Assembly: GCA_014382375.1 (NCBI GenBank)
Contig: JACNJU010000119.1
Span: 18,887-82,886 of the forward strand
Source: Rhodospirillaceae bacterium
GTDB taxonomy: Bacteria > Pseudomonadota > Alphaproteobacteria > Rhodospirillales > JABHCV01
DNA: 64,000 nucleotides
Direction of reading: 5' to 3'
Shown in pieces: positions 8,284-18,343 of the stretch (the stretch's first letter is position 1; the number at the start of each line of letters is the position of its first letter). The notes under the pieces were generated by a model that saw only the letters and a list, made by a program, of their open reading frames with translations, made no database searches and had not been told where the DNA came from. Both the position numbers and the translations under genes were made by a program.

Positions 8284-9357
8284 ATGAGAAGAGTGATCTC
8301 GGTTACCTTCCCGACCATGGATACAAAAAATAAATATTTTCTGCGTGCCCTGAAGGGTGAGAGTTTAATCCGGCCACCATTTTGGCTCATGCGCCAAGCT
8401 GGTCGTTATCTGCCCGAATATCGGGAATTGCGACAGAAATCAAAAAACTTTCTGGATTTTTGTTATTCGCCGGATCTGGCTGTCGAAGCGACCTTGCAGC
8501 CTCTCAGGCGGTATGACTTTGATGCGGCGATATTGTTCAGTGATATTCTGGTAATTCCAGACGCGCTTGGTCAAAAAGTTGAATTTCGTGAAGGTGAGGG
8601 GCCGGTCCTTGAGCCTGTCAGGTCGATTGATGATGTAGACAAATTGTCGCTGGATGGATTGCATGATCATCTGGCGCCGGTTTATCAGACTGTCAGTCGG
8701 TTATCTTCCGAAATTCCTCAACAAACCGCACTCATCGGTTTTGCCGGGGCGCCGTGGACGGTGGCCACCTACATGGTCGAGGGCAAAGGATCGAAGGACT
8801 ATGCGCGAGCCCGAACTTGGGCTTATGCAGATCCGGAAGGTTTTGGTAAACTTATTGATCTTCTTGTCGAAGCAACGACGGCTTACCTGATTAAACAGAT
8901 TGAGAACGGTGCCGAAGTCATTCAGCTTTTTGATACCTGGGCAGGGGTTTTAAGTGAAAACCAGTTTCAGCGTTGGGTCATCCAGCCGACAGTTGAAATT
9001 GTTAAAAGACTGAATAAAGCCTGTCCCGGTGTACCGATTCTCGGGTTCCCGCGTGGCGCTGGAATCCTCTATCAGGATTTTGTCAAACAAACGGGTGTTG
9101 ACGGCGTCAGCCTTGATAACAGTGTTCCGGTCAGTTGGGCGGCGGAACATTTGCAGCCCCTGTGCACGGTCCAGGGTAACCTGGACAACATGGCCCTGAT
9201 TGCCGGTGGTGAGGCTATGGAAAACGAAATTCGCGCCATCCTTGAAGGTTTTGCAGGCGGTCCGCATATCTTCAATCTGGGTCACGGTATTTTGCCCGAA
9301 ACACCGCCCGAACATGTTGAGCGCCTGGCCGCCCTCATTCAGGGCTGGGAAAGTTGA
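8284..9357 (+). CDS. hemE: Uroporphyrinogen decarboxylase
   Basis: A 357-residue enzyme that removes four carboxyl groups from uroporphyrinogen III to give coproporphyrinogen III in haem synthesis. Motifs: [20 protein letters not shown] near the N-terminus with the catalytic Arg pair, [12 protein letters not shown] near residue 85, [16 protein letters not shown] near 150, and [16 protein letters not shown] near the end. ATG 8284 is taken as the start; an internal ATG at 8317 (MDTKNKYF) matches the usual family start better and cannot be excluded, since neither has a strong ribosome-binding site. It abuts the proposed origin and leads hemE-hemH-hemJ. Confidence 0.95.
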   Translation: MRRVISVTFPTMDTKNKYFLRALKGESLIRPPFWLMRQAGRYLPEYRELRQKSKNFLDFCYSPDLAVEATLQPLRRYDFDAAILFSDILVIPDALGQKVEFREGEGPVLEPVRSIDDVDKLSLDGLHDHLAPVYQTVSRLSSEIPQQTALIGFAGAPWTVATYMVEGKGSKDYARARTWAYADPEGFGKLIDLLVEATTAYLIKQIENGAEVIQLFDTWAGVLSENQFQRWVIQPTVEIVKRLNKACPGVPILGFPRGAGILYQDFVKQTGVDGVSLDNSVPVSWAAEHLQPLCTVQGNLDNMALIAGGEAMENEIRAILEGFAGGPHIFNLGHGILPETPPEHVERLAALIQGWES

Positions 9358-9364
9358 GTTATAA

Positions 9365-10423
9365 ATGAAGGTTGCCATCGTCTTTTTTAATCTTGGTGGG
9401 CCGGACAAGCTGGCGGCTGTTAGACCTTTCCTGCGTAATCTTTTTAACGACCCGGCCATTATCGGCGCGCCTGCGCCCATTCGCTGGCTTCTCGCCCACT
9501 GGCTATCTTATCGACGAGCTCCCATCGCCCAAGGGATTTACCAACACCTGGGCGGCAAATCACCGCTGCTGGATTTGACTGAAAAACAGGCGTGGGCCCT
9601 GCAGCAACAGTTTTCCGGTGCCGACGAAATCAAGACCTTTATCAGCATGCGCTACTGGCACCCCATGAGCGACGAGACGGCCCGGGCCGTTAAGAACTTC
9701 GCCCCTGATCGGATTATCCTGCTGCCGCTCTATCCGCAATTTTCAACCACCACTACGGGCTCGAGCCTGGCCGACTGGAAACGGGCGGCGAAACAGGCCG
9801 GCCTGGACGCACCAAGCGCCGCAGTGTGTTGCTATCCGGACGAACCGGGATTTATCAACGCCGTCACCCGGTTGCTTGAAGGAGAGATCAATCAGGCAGA
9901 AAAAACCGGCAAGCCACGGATTTTGTTTTCAGCCCACGGGTTGCCAAAAAAGATTGTCGATGCTGGTGACCCCTATCCCCGTCATGTGGAAAGGACGGCG
10001 GCAGCCGTTGTTGCCAGGCTGGCCCAGGCAAATCTGGACTGGATCGTCTGTTATCAAAGCCGGGTAGGCCCACTTCAGTGGATCGGCCCGTCTACGGAGG
10101 ATGAAATTGCCCGCGCGGCAAAAGACGGCGTTCCTGTTGTTGTCGTTCCCATTGCTTTTGTTTCTGAACACTCTGAAACCCTTGTCGAACTTGATATCGA
10201 GTATCGTGAGTTGGCTGAAGGATTGGGCGTAAGCGGGTATCACCGTGTGGCGACGGTAAGCACGGAGGCAGACTTTATTGGCGGCCTGAAAAATATGGTC
10301 GATCAGGCGCTGGCCTCTATCAAGGCGGGTGACAAGGATGAAAGGGTTACGATATCTTGTTCTACAGGTGCCGGGGCGTGCTCAGCGGAAGTCGCATGCT
10401 GCCCATTAAAGATAAGGAAATAA
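9365..10423 (+). CDS. hemH: Ferrochelatase
   Basis: A 352-residue enzyme that inserts ferrous iron into protoporphyrin IX. N-terminal VFFNLGGPDKLAAVRPFLRNLF, central LLPLYPQFSTTTTGSSL, LFSAHGLPKKIVDAGDPYP with the catalytic His, and PIAFVSEHSETLVELDIEY with the conserved Glu are all present. The C-terminus has several cysteines (SCSTGAGACSAEVACC), which could fit the 2Fe-2S cluster found in some ferrochelatases, though this is not shown. It starts 7 bp after hemE and ends 4 bp before hemJ, so the three are cotranscribed. Confidence 0.95.
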   Translation: MKVAIVFFNLGGPDKLAAVRPFLRNLFNDPAIIGAPAPIRWLLAHWLSYRRAPIAQGIYQHLGGKSPLLDLTEKQAWALQQQFSGADEIKTFISMRYWHPMSDETARAVKNFAPDRIILLPLYPQFSTTTTGSSLADWKRAAKQAGLDAPSAAVCCYPDEPGFINAVTRLLEGEINQAEKTGKPRILFSAHGLPKKIVDAGDPYPRHVERTAAAVVARLAQANLDWIVCYQSRVGPLQWIGPSTEDEIARAAKDGVPVVVVPIAFVSEHSETLVELDIEYRELAEGLGVSGYHRVATVSTEADFIGGLKNMVDQALASIKAGDKDERVTISCSTGAGACSAEVACCPLKIRK

Positions 10424-10427
10424 TCCG

Positions 10428-10871
10428 ATGGAATTTTCAGGCGATGCCTATTTGTGGATCAAGGCCGGGCATATTATTTCAGTGATTGCCTGGATGGCGG
10501 GGCTGCTCTACCTACCCCGGCTGTTTGTCTATCATTGCGGGGTAGGGGCGGGCTCAGAAGCGTCGGAAATCTTTAAGGTCATGGAACGCCGTCTGCTTCG
10601 GGCCATAATGTATCCGGCGATGCTGTCTTCACTATTGTTCGGCGGCTTGCTGCTGGCTGATAGCTCAACAGACTGGAGCGCCGGTTGGTTGCATGTAAAG
10701 TTGCTGTGCGTTGTCGGCCTGATGGCAATTCACATGATGATGGGTGGGTGGCGGCGCGCATTTGAGGCCGACGCCAATACAAAATCGGAGAAATTTTTCC
10801 GCATCACCAATGAAGTTCCGACGATCCTGATGATCATTATCGTCCTGGTAGCTGTTCTGAAGCCTTGGTGA
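10428..10871 (+). CDS. hemJ: Protoporphyrinogen oxidase HemJ
   Basis: A 147-residue membrane protein with four predicted helices (about residues 8-30, 50-75, 80-105, 125-147). The opening WIKAGHIISVIAWMAGLLYLPRLFVYH is diagnostic of HemJ, which oxidises protoporphyrinogen IX to protoporphyrin IX in many bacteria lacking HemG and HemY. The conserved His in KAGHIISV and the Arg in LPRLF are present. It is directly downstream of hemH, so the three last haem steps in this cluster are a decarboxylase, a chelatase and this oxidase. Confidence 0.94.
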   Translation: MEFSGDAYLWIKAGHIISVIAWMAGLLYLPRLFVYHCGVGAGSEASEIFKVMERRLLRAIMYPAMLSSLLFGGLLLADSSTDWSAGWLHVKLLCVVGLMAIHMMMGGWRRAFEADANTKSEKFFRITNEVPTILMIIIVLVAVLKPW

Positions 10872-11085
10872 ACTGCTAAATACAGGCTTGCATTTGCGGC
10901 GGGCATTGGTTATTTGACTATATCTTCCGTCGCCACACTACGGTTAAGAGCGTCTTTCAGTATTACAACCCCCCCCCCTTCAGGCCCGTTTTCCCGGCGC
11001 TCGTCCACAATTTTCTCGCATCTTCCTTTTACACCTCCGCAGCGGCCTTTTCTCAAAGCCGCTCAACTTCCAAAAAAGAGCTCCC
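10872..11085 (+). promoter_or_regulatory. Leader / promoter region of rho
   Basis: A 214-bp gap between hemJ and rho without a convincing gene. It contains a run of nine C (10972-10980) within a pyrimidine-rich tract, and a small AGCGGC/GCCGCT inverted repeat near 11040-11063 just upstream of the start. C-rich, G-poor leader RNA is where Rho would bind for autoregulation. This is inferred from position and composition only. Confidence 0.35.
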
Positions 11086-12342
11086 ATGAATCTTAAAGAA
11101 CTGAAAACCAAGCCCCCGGCAGATCTTCTGGTCTATGCCGAAGAACTTGAAATTGAAAACGCCTCCACATTGCGCAAACAGGAAATGCTGTTCGCAATTC
11201 TGAAGAGGCTTGCCGAAAATGAGGTCGCCATTTTTGGTGACGGCGTGATCGAAGTGCTGCAGGACGGCTTCGGCTTCCTGAGAAGCCCTGAGGCTAATTA
11301 CCTTCCCGGTCCAGATGATATTTATGTCAGCCCAAGCCAGGTCAGGCGCTTTTCATTACGCACCGGCGATACGGTTGAAGGCCAGATCCGCTCACCCAAG
11401 GACGGCGAGCGTTATTTTGCCCTGCTTAAGGTCAACGAGATCAATTTTGAAGAACCCGACAAGGTTCGCCATCGTACCAACTTTGATAACCTGACACCGC
11501 TTTATCCGGACGAAGCCCTGAAAATGGAAGTCGATGATCCGACAGCCAAGGACCGCACCTCGCGTATTATCGATTTGATTTCCCCTATCGGTAAAGGCCA
11601 GCGCGCCCTGATTGTCGCGCCGCCCAGGACCGGCAAGACGGTGATGCTGCAAAACATCGCCCAGGCAATTGCCGTCAACCACCCGGAATGTTACCTGATT
11701 GTGCTGCTTATTGACGAGCGCCCCGAAGAAGTCACCGATATGTCCCGTTCGGTCAAGGGCGAGGTTGTCAGTTCGACTTTTGATGAGCCCGCCGCCCGCC
11801 ACGTCCAGGTTGCCGAGATGGTCATTTCAAAAGCCAAGCGACTGGTCGAGCACAAACGCGATGTAGTGATCCTGCTTGATTCCATCACCCGCCTGGCCCG
11901 CGCCTACAATACCTGCGTGCCCAGTTCAGGCAAGGTGCTGACCGGCGGTGTTGACGCCAACGCCTTGCAAAAGCCCAAACGCTTCTTCGGTGCCGCCCGA
12001 AATATTGAAGAAGGCGGCTCGCTAACCATTATTTCGACCGCCCTTATCGATACCGGCTCGCGCATGGACGAGGTTATTTTTGAGGAATTCAAGGGTACTG
12101 GTAACTCGGAAATCATCCTTGATCGTAAACTGTCAGACAAGCGTGTCTGGCCGTCCATCGATATCACCAAGTCCGGAACCCGAAAAGAAGAGTTGCTTGT
12201 TGATCAGGGCACCCTATCTAAAATGTGGGTCCTGCGTCGTATACTGATGCCCATGGGTGTCGTCGATGCCATGGAGTTCCTCAATGGCAAACTCAAGGAA
12301 TCAAAGACCAATGACGACTTTTTTGACTCGATGAACAGTTAG
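11086..12342 (+). CDS. rho: Transcription termination factor Rho
   Basis: A 418-residue hexameric RNA helicase. The N-terminal domain begins [15 protein letters not shown]; the cold-shock-like RNA-binding domain follows ([25 protein letters not shown], internal part), then the Walker A motif [13 protein letters not shown] near residue 180, Walker [16 protein letters not shown] near 262, and the R-loop [18 protein letters not shown] leader of about 214 bp precedes the gene, which is common for rho because it autoregulates by attenuation. No in-frame interruption. The order hem genes then rho near the origin is conserved in relatives. Confidence 0.97.
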   Translation: MNLKELKTKPPADLLVYAEELEIENASTLRKQEMLFAILKRLAENEVAIFGDGVIEVLQDGFGFLRSPEANYLPGPDDIYVSPSQVRRFSLRTGDTVEGQIRSPKDGERYFALLKVNEINFEEPDKVRHRTNFDNLTPLYPDEALKMEVDDPTAKDRTSRIIDLISPIGKGQRALIVAPPRTGKTVMLQNIAQAIAVNHPECYLIVLLIDERPEEVTDMSRSVKGEVVSSTFDEPAARHVQVAEMVISKAKRLVEHKRDVVILLDSITRLARAYNTCVPSSGKVLTGGVDANALQKPKRFFGAARNIEEGGSLTIISTALIDTGSRMDEVIFEEFKGTGNSEIILDRKLSDKRVWPSIDITKSGTRKEELLVDQGTLSKMWVLRRILMPMGVVDAMEFLNGKLKESKTNDDFFDSMNS

Positions 12343-12353
12343 GAGAAATTTTT

Positions 12354-12617
12354 ATGCGATATTTATTAACAGCTGTGATCATGACGCTGGCGTTCTCAAA
12401 TTCCGCCCTTGCCTGTAGCGGCACTGAAGATTATCCCGCTGCGGTCAAGGCGCTGGAAAACAACCAGCACCTGAGCGCCGAGCAAAAAGATGTGCTGATG
12501 AAGGATTTGATGGCGGGCATGGCGATCCATGATGACGGCCACGCGACCAGCAACATGTCGAAGATGGGCCAGTCGCTGCAAATCCTGCAAACCCTGAAGC
12601 CGCAAATTTCCCAGTAA
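12354..12617 (+). CDS. Small secreted protein of unknown function
   Basis: An 87-residue protein with a clear Sec signal peptide (MRYLLTAVIMTLAFSNSALA, cleavage after ALA) followed by a 67-residue, mostly helical periplasmic part that begins with a single Cys (ACSGTEDYP). No family was recognised. A strong AGGAGA ribosome-binding site lies 6-11 bases before the ATG. It follows rho by 11 bp and is followed by an intrinsic terminator, so it is probably the last gene of the rho transcript. Confidence 0.7.
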   Translation: MRYLLTAVIMTLAFSNSALACSGTEDYPAAVKALENNQHLSAEQKDVLMKDLMAGMAIHDDGHATSNMSKMGQSLQILQTLKPQISQ

Positions 12618-12637
12618 AAGCCTATTGGCAAAAATTG

Positions 12638-12672
12638 GGCCGGAACCCTGTTTTAGGGCTCCGGCCTTTTTT
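12638..12672 (+). terminator. Intrinsic terminator after rho and the small secreted protein
   Basis: A GC-rich hairpin with arms GGCCGGA-ACCCT and AGGG-CTCCGGCC around a short loop, followed by six T. It lies between convergent genes. The reverse strand also ends in a T-rich stretch, so it may serve both directions. Confidence 0.85.
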
Positions 12673-12690
12673 GTTGTCCGGTCGAATCGA

Positions 12691-13668
12691 TCAGGGTTTA
12701 AGGATCGTCGAACCGGTGGTTTTACGGGCCTCAAGATCGGCGTGAGCCTGGGCCGCGTCCTTAAGGTCGTAGGTCTGGTTGATTTCGATTTTGACCACAC
12801 CCGAAGAGACGACGTCAAAAAGCTCCCCTGCCATGGCCATCAGGTCTTCGCGTTTGGCCATGTAGGTAAACAGGGTCGGCCGGGTCAGGAACAATGAGCC
12901 CTTTTGTCCCAGCATTCCCGGCGGGAAGGGATCGACCGGACCGGTGGCGTTACCAAAGGTGACCATCATGCCGAGCGGCTTCAGGCAATCCAGCGAGTCC
13001 ATGAAGGTATCTTTGCCGATGGAATCATAAACCACATTGACGCCAGCACCTTCGGTGATTTCTTTAACCCGGTCTTTGAAGTTTTCACGCGTATAAACGA
13101 TGGCGTGGTCACAGCCGTGAGCTTTCGCGAGTTCTGCCTTCTCGTTGCTGCCAACGGTGCCGATGACTGTTGCGCCCAGATGCTTGGCCCATTGGCAGAC
13201 GATCAGGCCGACGCCGCCAGCAGCGGCATGGATCAGGATGGTATCCCCCGCCTTGACGTTATAGGTTTGGCGCAACAGATACTGGGCGGTCATGCCCTGA
13301 AGCATCATCGCGGCTGCCGTATCCTCCGAAATATTATCGGGCAGCTTGACCATTCTGTCGGCGGGAACCAGGCGTTCCTCGCTGTACGCACCCGGAGGCG
13401 CAATCACATAAGCGACGCGGTCACCGATGGCGACGTCGCTGACACCCTCGCCAATGGCCTCGACAATGCCAGCGGCTTCCATGCCCAGCGCATGGGGAAG
13501 GGACGGCAGTGGGTAAAGCCCCGTGCGCCCGTAGACATCAATATAGTTCAGGCCGACGGCGGTGTGGCGAACACGCGCCTGACCGGGGCCGGGCTCTCCG
13601 ACCTCGATGTCTTCCCATTTGAGAACGTCGGGTCCGCCGGTTTCGTGAATACAGATGGCCTTGGTCAT
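12691..13668 (-). CDS. Zinc-independent quinone oxidoreductase (MDR family)
   Basis: A 325-residue medium-chain dehydrogenase/reductase similar to QorA (NADPH:quinone reductase). Motifs: GLNYIDVYGRTGLYPLPSLP near residue 40, GMEAAGIVEAIGEGV near 62, MLQGMTAQYLL near 120, and the nucleotide-binding ILIHAAAGGVGLIVCQWAKHLG near 145. The zinc-binding cysteines of alcohol dehydrogenases are absent, as expected. It would catalyse one-electron reduction of quinones with NADPH. Single gene downstream of and perhaps cotranscribed with the methyltransferase at 13698, 29 bp away. Confidence 0.88.
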   Translation of the reverse strand: MTKAICIHETGGPDVLKWEDIEVGEPGPGQARVRHTAVGLNYIDVYGRTGLYPLPSLPHALGMEAAGIVEAIGEGVSDVAIGDRVAYVIAPPGAYSEERLVPADRMVKLPDNISEDTAAAMMLQGMTAQYLLRQTYNVKAGDTILIHAAAGGVGLIVCQWAKHLGATVIGTVGSNEKAELAKAHGCDHAIVYTRENFKDRVKEITEGAGVNVVYDSIGKDTFMDSLDCLKPLGMMVTFGNATGPVDPFPPGMLGQKGSLFLTRPTLFTYMAKREDLMAMAGELFDVVSSGVVKIEINQTYDLKDAAQAHADLEARKTTGSTILKP

Positions 13669-13697
13669 GGTCTTGTTCCTATCGATTGTCTGAATGT

Positions 13698-14147
13698 TTA
13701 AAAGTCGACGCCCTCAAGGCGCAGAAGTGAAATTTTTGTATCCGTGCCCGCCCCTCCGCTAAATCCGCCAATTTTTTCACCCGCAGCGACCACCCGGTGA
13801 CAGGGGACAATAATCGCTATCGGGTTTTTACCACAGGCACCACCAACGGCGCGCGGGCCACTGTCCAGGTCGTACGCCAGATCACCGTAACTGCGGGTAA
13901 GGCCGTAAGGAATTTCCCTCATGAGTTGCCAGACGGATTTTTGAAAGGCTGTTCCAGGGGCATTAAGCGGCAGGTCAAAATTTTTCAGTGTGCCCGTGAA
14001 ATAAGCCTTCAACTGGGCCTCTGCCTCTTTAAGCAATGGTGATCCCTTGCTTTCAGGACCCTGGCCAAATTCAAGAGCGACAAGGGCGTCCTCATCGGCA
14101 AACAGGGTCAGCGGCCCAAGCGGGCTGTTGAAGGATTTGAAATACAT
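13698..14147 (-). CDS. ogt: Methylated-DNA-[protein]-cysteine S-methyltransferase
   Basis: A 149-residue suicide repair protein that transfers alkyl groups from O6-alkylguanine to its own cysteine. The active site IVPCHRVVAAGE is at about residue 112, preceded by the helix-turn-helix region FQKSVWQLMREIPYGLTRSYGDLA and the Asn/Gly segment KNPIA. It lacks the Ada N-terminal regulatory domain, so it is the Ogt form. Ten bp downstream of the DUF255 gene. Confidence 0.92.
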   Translation of the reverse strand: MYFKSFNSPLGPLTLFADEDALVALEFGQGPESKGSPLLKEAEAQLKAYFTGTLKNFDLPLNAPGTAFQKSVWQLMREIPYGLTRSYGDLAYDLDSGPRAVGGACGKNPIAIIVPCHRVVAAGEKIGGFSGGAGTDTKISLLRLEGVDF

Positions 14148-14157
14148 GGCGGCTACT

Positions 14158-16182
14158 TTACAGCTTTGCCAGCTGGTCTCTCAAGTCTTCTGCGCTGGTT
14201 ACCGGCAAGCTGCAGGTTCCGGCGGCGCAGACGAAAGCCGTCGGTTTGTCTGTTTGGGTTTTGCCCGAGGCCGGATGACCTTGTGGCAAATCAGTGCCGG
14301 GGGCGAGCCTCAGGATCACCCGCCACGGCGGCGCTGTCTCGCGGGCCGCCCGCAACAGGTCGTCATCATCGCCCACGATGACGACGCTTAATGCCCGATC
14401 AAGGATTTCAAAACCCATCATCAGGCTGGGCAAGCTGACCAGATTACGGGCTTGCGAACTTGAAAACGTACGGATCAATCGTTCTGCCTGATCGCGATAG
14501 TGCTCATTGCCGCTTAACAGATAGAGCCGGGCAAGGACTTCCGTCATCACACCGTTGCCAGAGGGTACGGCGTTATCGGCGATGGTTTTGGAGCGGGTGA
14601 TAACGTCGGTGGTGTCATCGGCGCTGAGAAAATAGCCGCCGCCATTTTCGTCCCAGTAACGACCATTGACGATCGTCATCCAGGCTTCGGCCTGATCCAG
14701 ATAGACTACACTTGCGGTCGCTTCATACAGGCCCAAGGCGGCCCGGATCATGTGGGCGTAGTCATCGAGTACGGCCTTATGGCGGGCCTTGCCGTCGCGC
14801 CATGAATGACGGAAACGGCCATCTTCAATCATATTGTGGCAAACGAAATCGAACACCGTTTTGGCATGTTCAATCCAGTCGTTACGACCCAGAAGACTGC
14901 CACTGTGGGCAAGGGCTGCAATCATCATGGCGTTCCAGTCAACCAGCGCTTTGTGGTCGCGCTCTGGCCAGACGCGTTTGTCGCGGACTTTCAGCAAGGC
15001 TGCCCGACAGCCTGCCAGCATCGTCTCAAAGGCATCATCGGCAAGTTTGCGGGTTTCGTCATTGGCATTGCGGTTGAGGATATTTTTTCCTTCCCAGTTA
15101 CCGCCCGGGGTGACGTCATAGGTGGCCTTGAAGCGTTCGGAATTCTCTCCCAGAATACTGTCGATTTGATCCGCGCTCCAGACCGTGAAGCGGCCCTCTT
15201 CACCTTCGGCATCGGCATCAAGGGCGCTGGCGAAGGCGAAGCCTTCTCCGGTTTTATCGTCAACGATCATCTCACGCAGGCACCAGTCGATGGTTTCACC
15301 GATGCGAATTTCAAGCAGCGGATTTTTCGTCACTCGCCACACATCGGCCATCAGTTCAATGAGTTGGGCGTTGTCGTAGAGCATTTTTTCAAAATGCGGG
15401 GCCAGCCAGATCTCGTCGGTGGAATAGCGGGCGAAGCCCCCGCCGATGTGATCATAGATACCGCCCTGGCACATCCGCTCCAGCAAAAGCGCGACGCTGT
15501 CTGCGTAGTCTTTCTTGCCGGTCCGCAAATGTGAGCGCCAGAGAAACTGGAAAAAACTGACCTGCGGGAATTTTGGCGCTCCATGGGTGCCGCCCCAGAC
15601 GGGGTCGGTTACGCCCTGGGCGATGGCGGCGGCCTCATCGAGCAGCGGCAAGCTCAAGCCCGGCCCGCCGGCCGGCTTGGAAAGTTGCTCCAACGCCGTC
15701 TTCAGCGCCCCGACGCTTTCGGCGATGCGTTCTTTTTGGCTTTCGAAGGTATTGGATATCTGTTTCAGCAGATCGGGGAAAGCCGGGCGACCATAACGCG
15801 GTGTTGCCGGAAAATAGGTGCCGCCCCAAAAGGGCTCTCCTTCGGGGGTCAGGAACATGGTCAGGGGCCAGCCGCCCTGCTCCCCCATCAGCGCCAACGC
15901 TGACTGGTAGATGACATCCAGGTCCGGGCGCTCTTCCCGGTCGACCTTGATGTTGATGAAAAGATCATTCATGACCCCGGCAATGGCCTCGTCCTCGAAG
16001 CTCTCATGGGCCATGACATGGCACCAGTGGCAGGCCGAATAGCCAATCGATAGAAGGATCGGTTTGTTGCCCTCCTGCGCCGCCCGCAAGGCGTCGGTGC
16101 CCCACGGCTGCCAATGCACCGGGTTGGTGCGGTGTTGCAGCAAATACGGGCTGGTTTCCTGGTCTAGTAGATTGCGATTCAT
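14158..16182 (-). CDS. Thioredoxin-domain protein, DUF255 / YyaL (SPATA20) family
   Basis: A 674-residue cytosolic protein. The N-terminal thioredoxin-like DUF255 domain (about residues 1-165) starts [18 protein letters not shown] and has the motif [14 protein letters not shown] with a CxxC pair, then [14 protein letters not shown]. The rest is an (alpha/alpha)6-barrel-like region as in glycosidases and epimerases ([25 protein letters not shown]). Homologues occur from bacteria to human SPATA20; the biochemical function is not established. Full length for the family and no frame breaks. Confidence 0.9.
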   Translation of the reverse strand: MNRNLLDQETSPYLLQHRTNPVHWQPWGTDALRAAQEGNKPILLSIGYSACHWCHVMAHESFEDEAIAGVMNDLFINIKVDREERPDLDVIYQSALALMGEQGGWPLTMFLTPEGEPFWGGTYFPATPRYGRPAFPDLLKQISNTFESQKERIAESVGALKTALEQLSKPAGGPGLSLPLLDEAAAIAQGVTDPVWGGTHGAPKFPQVSFFQFLWRSHLRTGKKDYADSVALLLERMCQGGIYDHIGGGFARYSTDEIWLAPHFEKMLYDNAQLIELMADVWRVTKNPLLEIRIGETIDWCLREMIVDDKTGEGFAFASALDADAEGEEGRFTVWSADQIDSILGENSERFKATYDVTPGGNWEGKNILNRNANDETRKLADDAFETMLAGCRAALLKVRDKRVWPERDHKALVDWNAMMIAALAHSGSLLGRNDWIEHAKTVFDFVCHNMIEDGRFRHSWRDGKARHKAVLDDYAHMIRAALGLYEATASVVYLDQAEAWMTIVNGRYWDENGGGYFLSADDTTDVITRSKTIADNAVPSGNGVMTEVLARLYLLSGNEHYRDQAERLIRTFSSSQARNLVSLPSLMMGFEILDRALSVVIVGDDDDLLRAARETAPPWRVILRLAPGTDLPQGHPASGKTQTDKPTAFVCAAGTCSLPVTSAEDLRDQLAKL

Positions 16183-16272
16183 TGTCGGGCTCTTATATCA
16201 GCTTTTTGTGATTTACATTTTGTGTGTTACGGGTTCAGAAACAAGTCTTAAATAAATTATGGAGCAAGCCTG

Positions 16273-16527
16273 ATGAAAATTACCTTCGATATTGACTGTA
16301 CGCCCGAGGAGGCTCGCGCCTTCTTCGGCCTGCCCGATGTTCAGCCCATGCAAAAGGCGATGATGGATGAAGTGGAGCAACGCATGAAGGAGGGCCTTGA
16401 TTCTATGGGTCCGGACGCCCTGTTCAAAACCTGGCTGCCTGCTGGTATGGAAAGTTTCGAGCAGATGCAGAAAATGTTCTTCTCGCAGATGGGTAAAACA
16501 ACGGATAAGGGCGAAGACAAAAAATGA
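16273..16527 (+). CDS. DUF6489 family protein
   Basis: An 84-residue protein beginning MKITFDIDCTPEEARAFFG, then a helical region with many Met, Gln and Glu (DVQPMQKAMMDEVEQRM, KTWLPAGMESFEQMQKMF). This matches the small alphaproteobacterial family DUF6489, of unknown function. A GGAGC ribosome-binding site precedes the ATG. The stop overlaps the start of the ferredoxin gene (ATGA), so it heads the unit DUF6489-ferredoxin-mnmE. Confidence 0.8.
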   Translation: MKITFDIDCTPEEARAFFGLPDVQPMQKAMMDEVEQRMKEGLDSMGPDALFKTWLPAGMESFEQMQKMFFSQMGKTTDKGEDKK

Positions 16528-16841
16528 GTTTTTATCGCCTGCACGTTTTTTGCTGCACCAATGAGCGCCCCGAAAAGCATCCTCGTGGTTCGTGCGCTGC
16601 CCGGGGCTCGGCAAAATTACGCGATTACATGAAGGCCCGGGCCAAGGAATTGGGGTTGTTGGGCACCCGAATCAATTCTGCGGGCTGCCTTGACCGCTGC
16701 GAACTGGGCCCGACGGTGGTGGTCTATCCGGATGGCATCTGGTATCGCATGGAAAATCGCGATGACGTCGATGAGATTCTCGAGCAACACCTGTTGGGCG
16801 GCAAACCGGTTGAGCGGCTGATGTTGAAGGACGATGAATGA
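16524..16841 (+). CDS. Thioredoxin-like [2Fe-2S] ferredoxin-domain protein
   Basis: A 105-residue protein with cysteines spaced as in thioredoxin-like 2Fe-2S ferredoxins: CCTNERPEKHPRGSC near residue 10 and AGCLDRCELGPTVVVYPDG near 50. A redox role is inferred from the fold. The gene overlaps DUF6489 upstream and mnmE downstream by 4 bp each, so expression is coupled to the tRNA-modification GTPase. Confidence 0.85.
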   Translation: MSFYRLHVFCCTNERPEKHPRGSCAARGSAKLRDYMKARAKELGLLGTRINSAGCLDRCELGPTVVVYPDGIWYRMENRDDVDEILEQHLLGGKPVERLMLKDDE

Positions 16842-18184
16842 GCGGTGAGGAGACGATCTTTGCACTGGCCAGCGGCGCCGGGCGCGCCGGTATCGCCGTC
16901 ATTCGCCTGTCGGGTCCGGCCGCAGGCAAGGCCCTTGAGCGCCTGAGTGGTGGCGGTCTGCCTGTTCCCCGCCAGGCGACAAGAACCAGCTTCCAGTGCC
17001 CCAAAAACCAAGATACCGTTCTTGATGACGGCCTCGCCCTTTGGTTTCCTGCCCCGGCCAGCTTTACCGGCGAAGACGTTGCCGAGTTGCATATCCATGG
17101 CGGCCCGGCGGTGATCGGGGCTATCGTTAGCGCCCTTGCTGGCTTGCCTGGCTTGCGCCCCGCCGAGGCCGGGGAATTCTCCCGGCGTGCCTTTGAGAAC
17201 GGCAAGTTTGATTTGACCGCCGCAGAGGGTCTGGCCGATTTGATAGACGCCGAAACCGACGCCCAGCGCCGCCAAGCCCAGCGTCAGTCCCGCGGCGAAT
17301 TGGGCCGCCTGTATGATAATTGGGCCGAACGCCTGATCCGGGCCCAGGCCCTGAGTGAAGCCGACATTGATTTCTCCGACGAGGACATCCCCGATGACCT
17401 GATTGGCGAGGCGCTTGCCATTGCCGCCGAACTGGATCAGGAAATCGCCGCCCATCTTGATGACGGGCACCGGGGCGAACGCCTGCGGGCCGGGCTTTAT
17501 CTGGCCATCGTCGGGCCGCCCAATGCCGGCAAGTCGAGCCTTCTCAACCGGCTTGCCAAACGCGACGCGGCGATTGTCAGTGATATTGCCGGGACAACCC
17601 GGGATGTTATCGATGTTCATCTCGACCTTGGCGGGTATCCGGTTATCGTCGCCGATACAGCGGGATTACGTGAAGCCCGGGACAGCATCGAAACCGAAGG
17701 GGTGCGTCGGGCCCGCGAGCGGGCCGGTGACGCCGACATGAAACTGGCGGTGTTCGATGCCACCGACCTGGATTGCGACGGCGGACTGGACCCGCTGACT
17801 CTGGAGCTGATCGACGCCGACACCTTTGTCGTACTTAACAAGGGCGATCTGGTTACCACCTGCTTGCCCAGGGACATAGAAAAACGACCGGCCTTTGCCG
17901 TATCTGCAAAGACCGGCGCTGGCCTTGATGCCCTGCTGGGTGCTCTGCAAAGCGCCGCAGCGGAGCGTATGGCTGGCGAAGGGGCCGGATTGACCCGCCA
18001 GCGCCACCGCGTTGCCCTGACCGCCTGCCGACAGGCCCTCGCCCGCGCTGCCGTGGCCGGAGAGCCTGAATTGCTGGGCGAAGACCTGCGCCTGGCATCC
18101 CGCGAACTGGGCCGCATTACCGGCCGGGTCGATGTTGAAGACCTGCTTGACGTGATTTTTTCAGAATTCTGTATCGGCAAGTAA
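16838..18184 (+). CDS. mnmE: tRNA modification GTPase MnmE (TrmE)
   Basis: A 448-residue GTPase that, with MnmG, puts the carboxymethylaminomethyl group on U34 of certain tRNAs. The N-terminal tetrahydrofolate-binding domain has EETIFALASGAGRAGIAVIRLSG; the G domain has Walker A IVGPPNAGKSSLLNRL near residue 225, DIAGTTRD (G2), DTAG (G3) and NKGD (G4). The C-terminus ends in FCIGK, the catalytic cysteine motif of the family. It is the last of a coupled three-gene set and is followed by parS and mnmG. Confidence 0.97.
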   Translation: MSGEETIFALASGAGRAGIAVIRLSGPAAGKALERLSGGGLPVPRQATRTSFQCPKNQDTVLDDGLALWFPAPASFTGEDVAELHIHGGPAVIGAIVSALAGLPGLRPAEAGEFSRRAFENGKFDLTAAEGLADLIDAETDAQRRQAQRQSRGELGRLYDNWAERLIRAQALSEADIDFSDEDIPDDLIGEALAIAAELDQEIAAHLDDGHRGERLRAGLYLAIVGPPNAGKSSLLNRLAKRDAAIVSDIAGTTRDVIDVHLDLGGYPVIVADTAGLREARDSIETEGVRRARERAGDADMKLAVFDATDLDCDGGLDPLTLELIDADTFVVLNKGDLVTTCLPRDIEKRPAFAVSAKTGAGLDALLGALQSAAAERMAGEGAGLTRQRHRVALTACRQALARAAVAGEPELLGEDLRLASRELGRITGRVDVEDLLDVIFSEFCIGK

Positions 18185-18274
18185 CTGTTGCCTAGCCGAA
18201 TCATTGGCAATTCCCTGTTTCGAGTCCGAATCGAAGAACAAAACGGAATCATTTTCCGTAGCTTCTTTTGCCAA

Positions 18275-18290
18275 TGTTTCACGTGAAACA
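18275..18290. other. parS centromere-like site
   Basis: A perfect 16-bp palindrome TGTTTCACGTGAAACA, the consensus ParB-binding parS sequence. It is in the 159-bp gap between mnmE and mnmG, 3.4 kb from parB. A second identical site is at 20237-20252. ParB loads here and, with ParA, segregates the origin region. Confidence 0.95.
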
Positions 18291-18343
18291 ACAAGACGCT
18301 TGAATGCTTTGACTCCGGGGCCCGTCGTGCCTACATTCCGGCC

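Noticed and set aside
10971..10980. C-run near rho as a possible sequencing slip or frameshift
   Set aside because: It is in the leader and no gene is disrupted.
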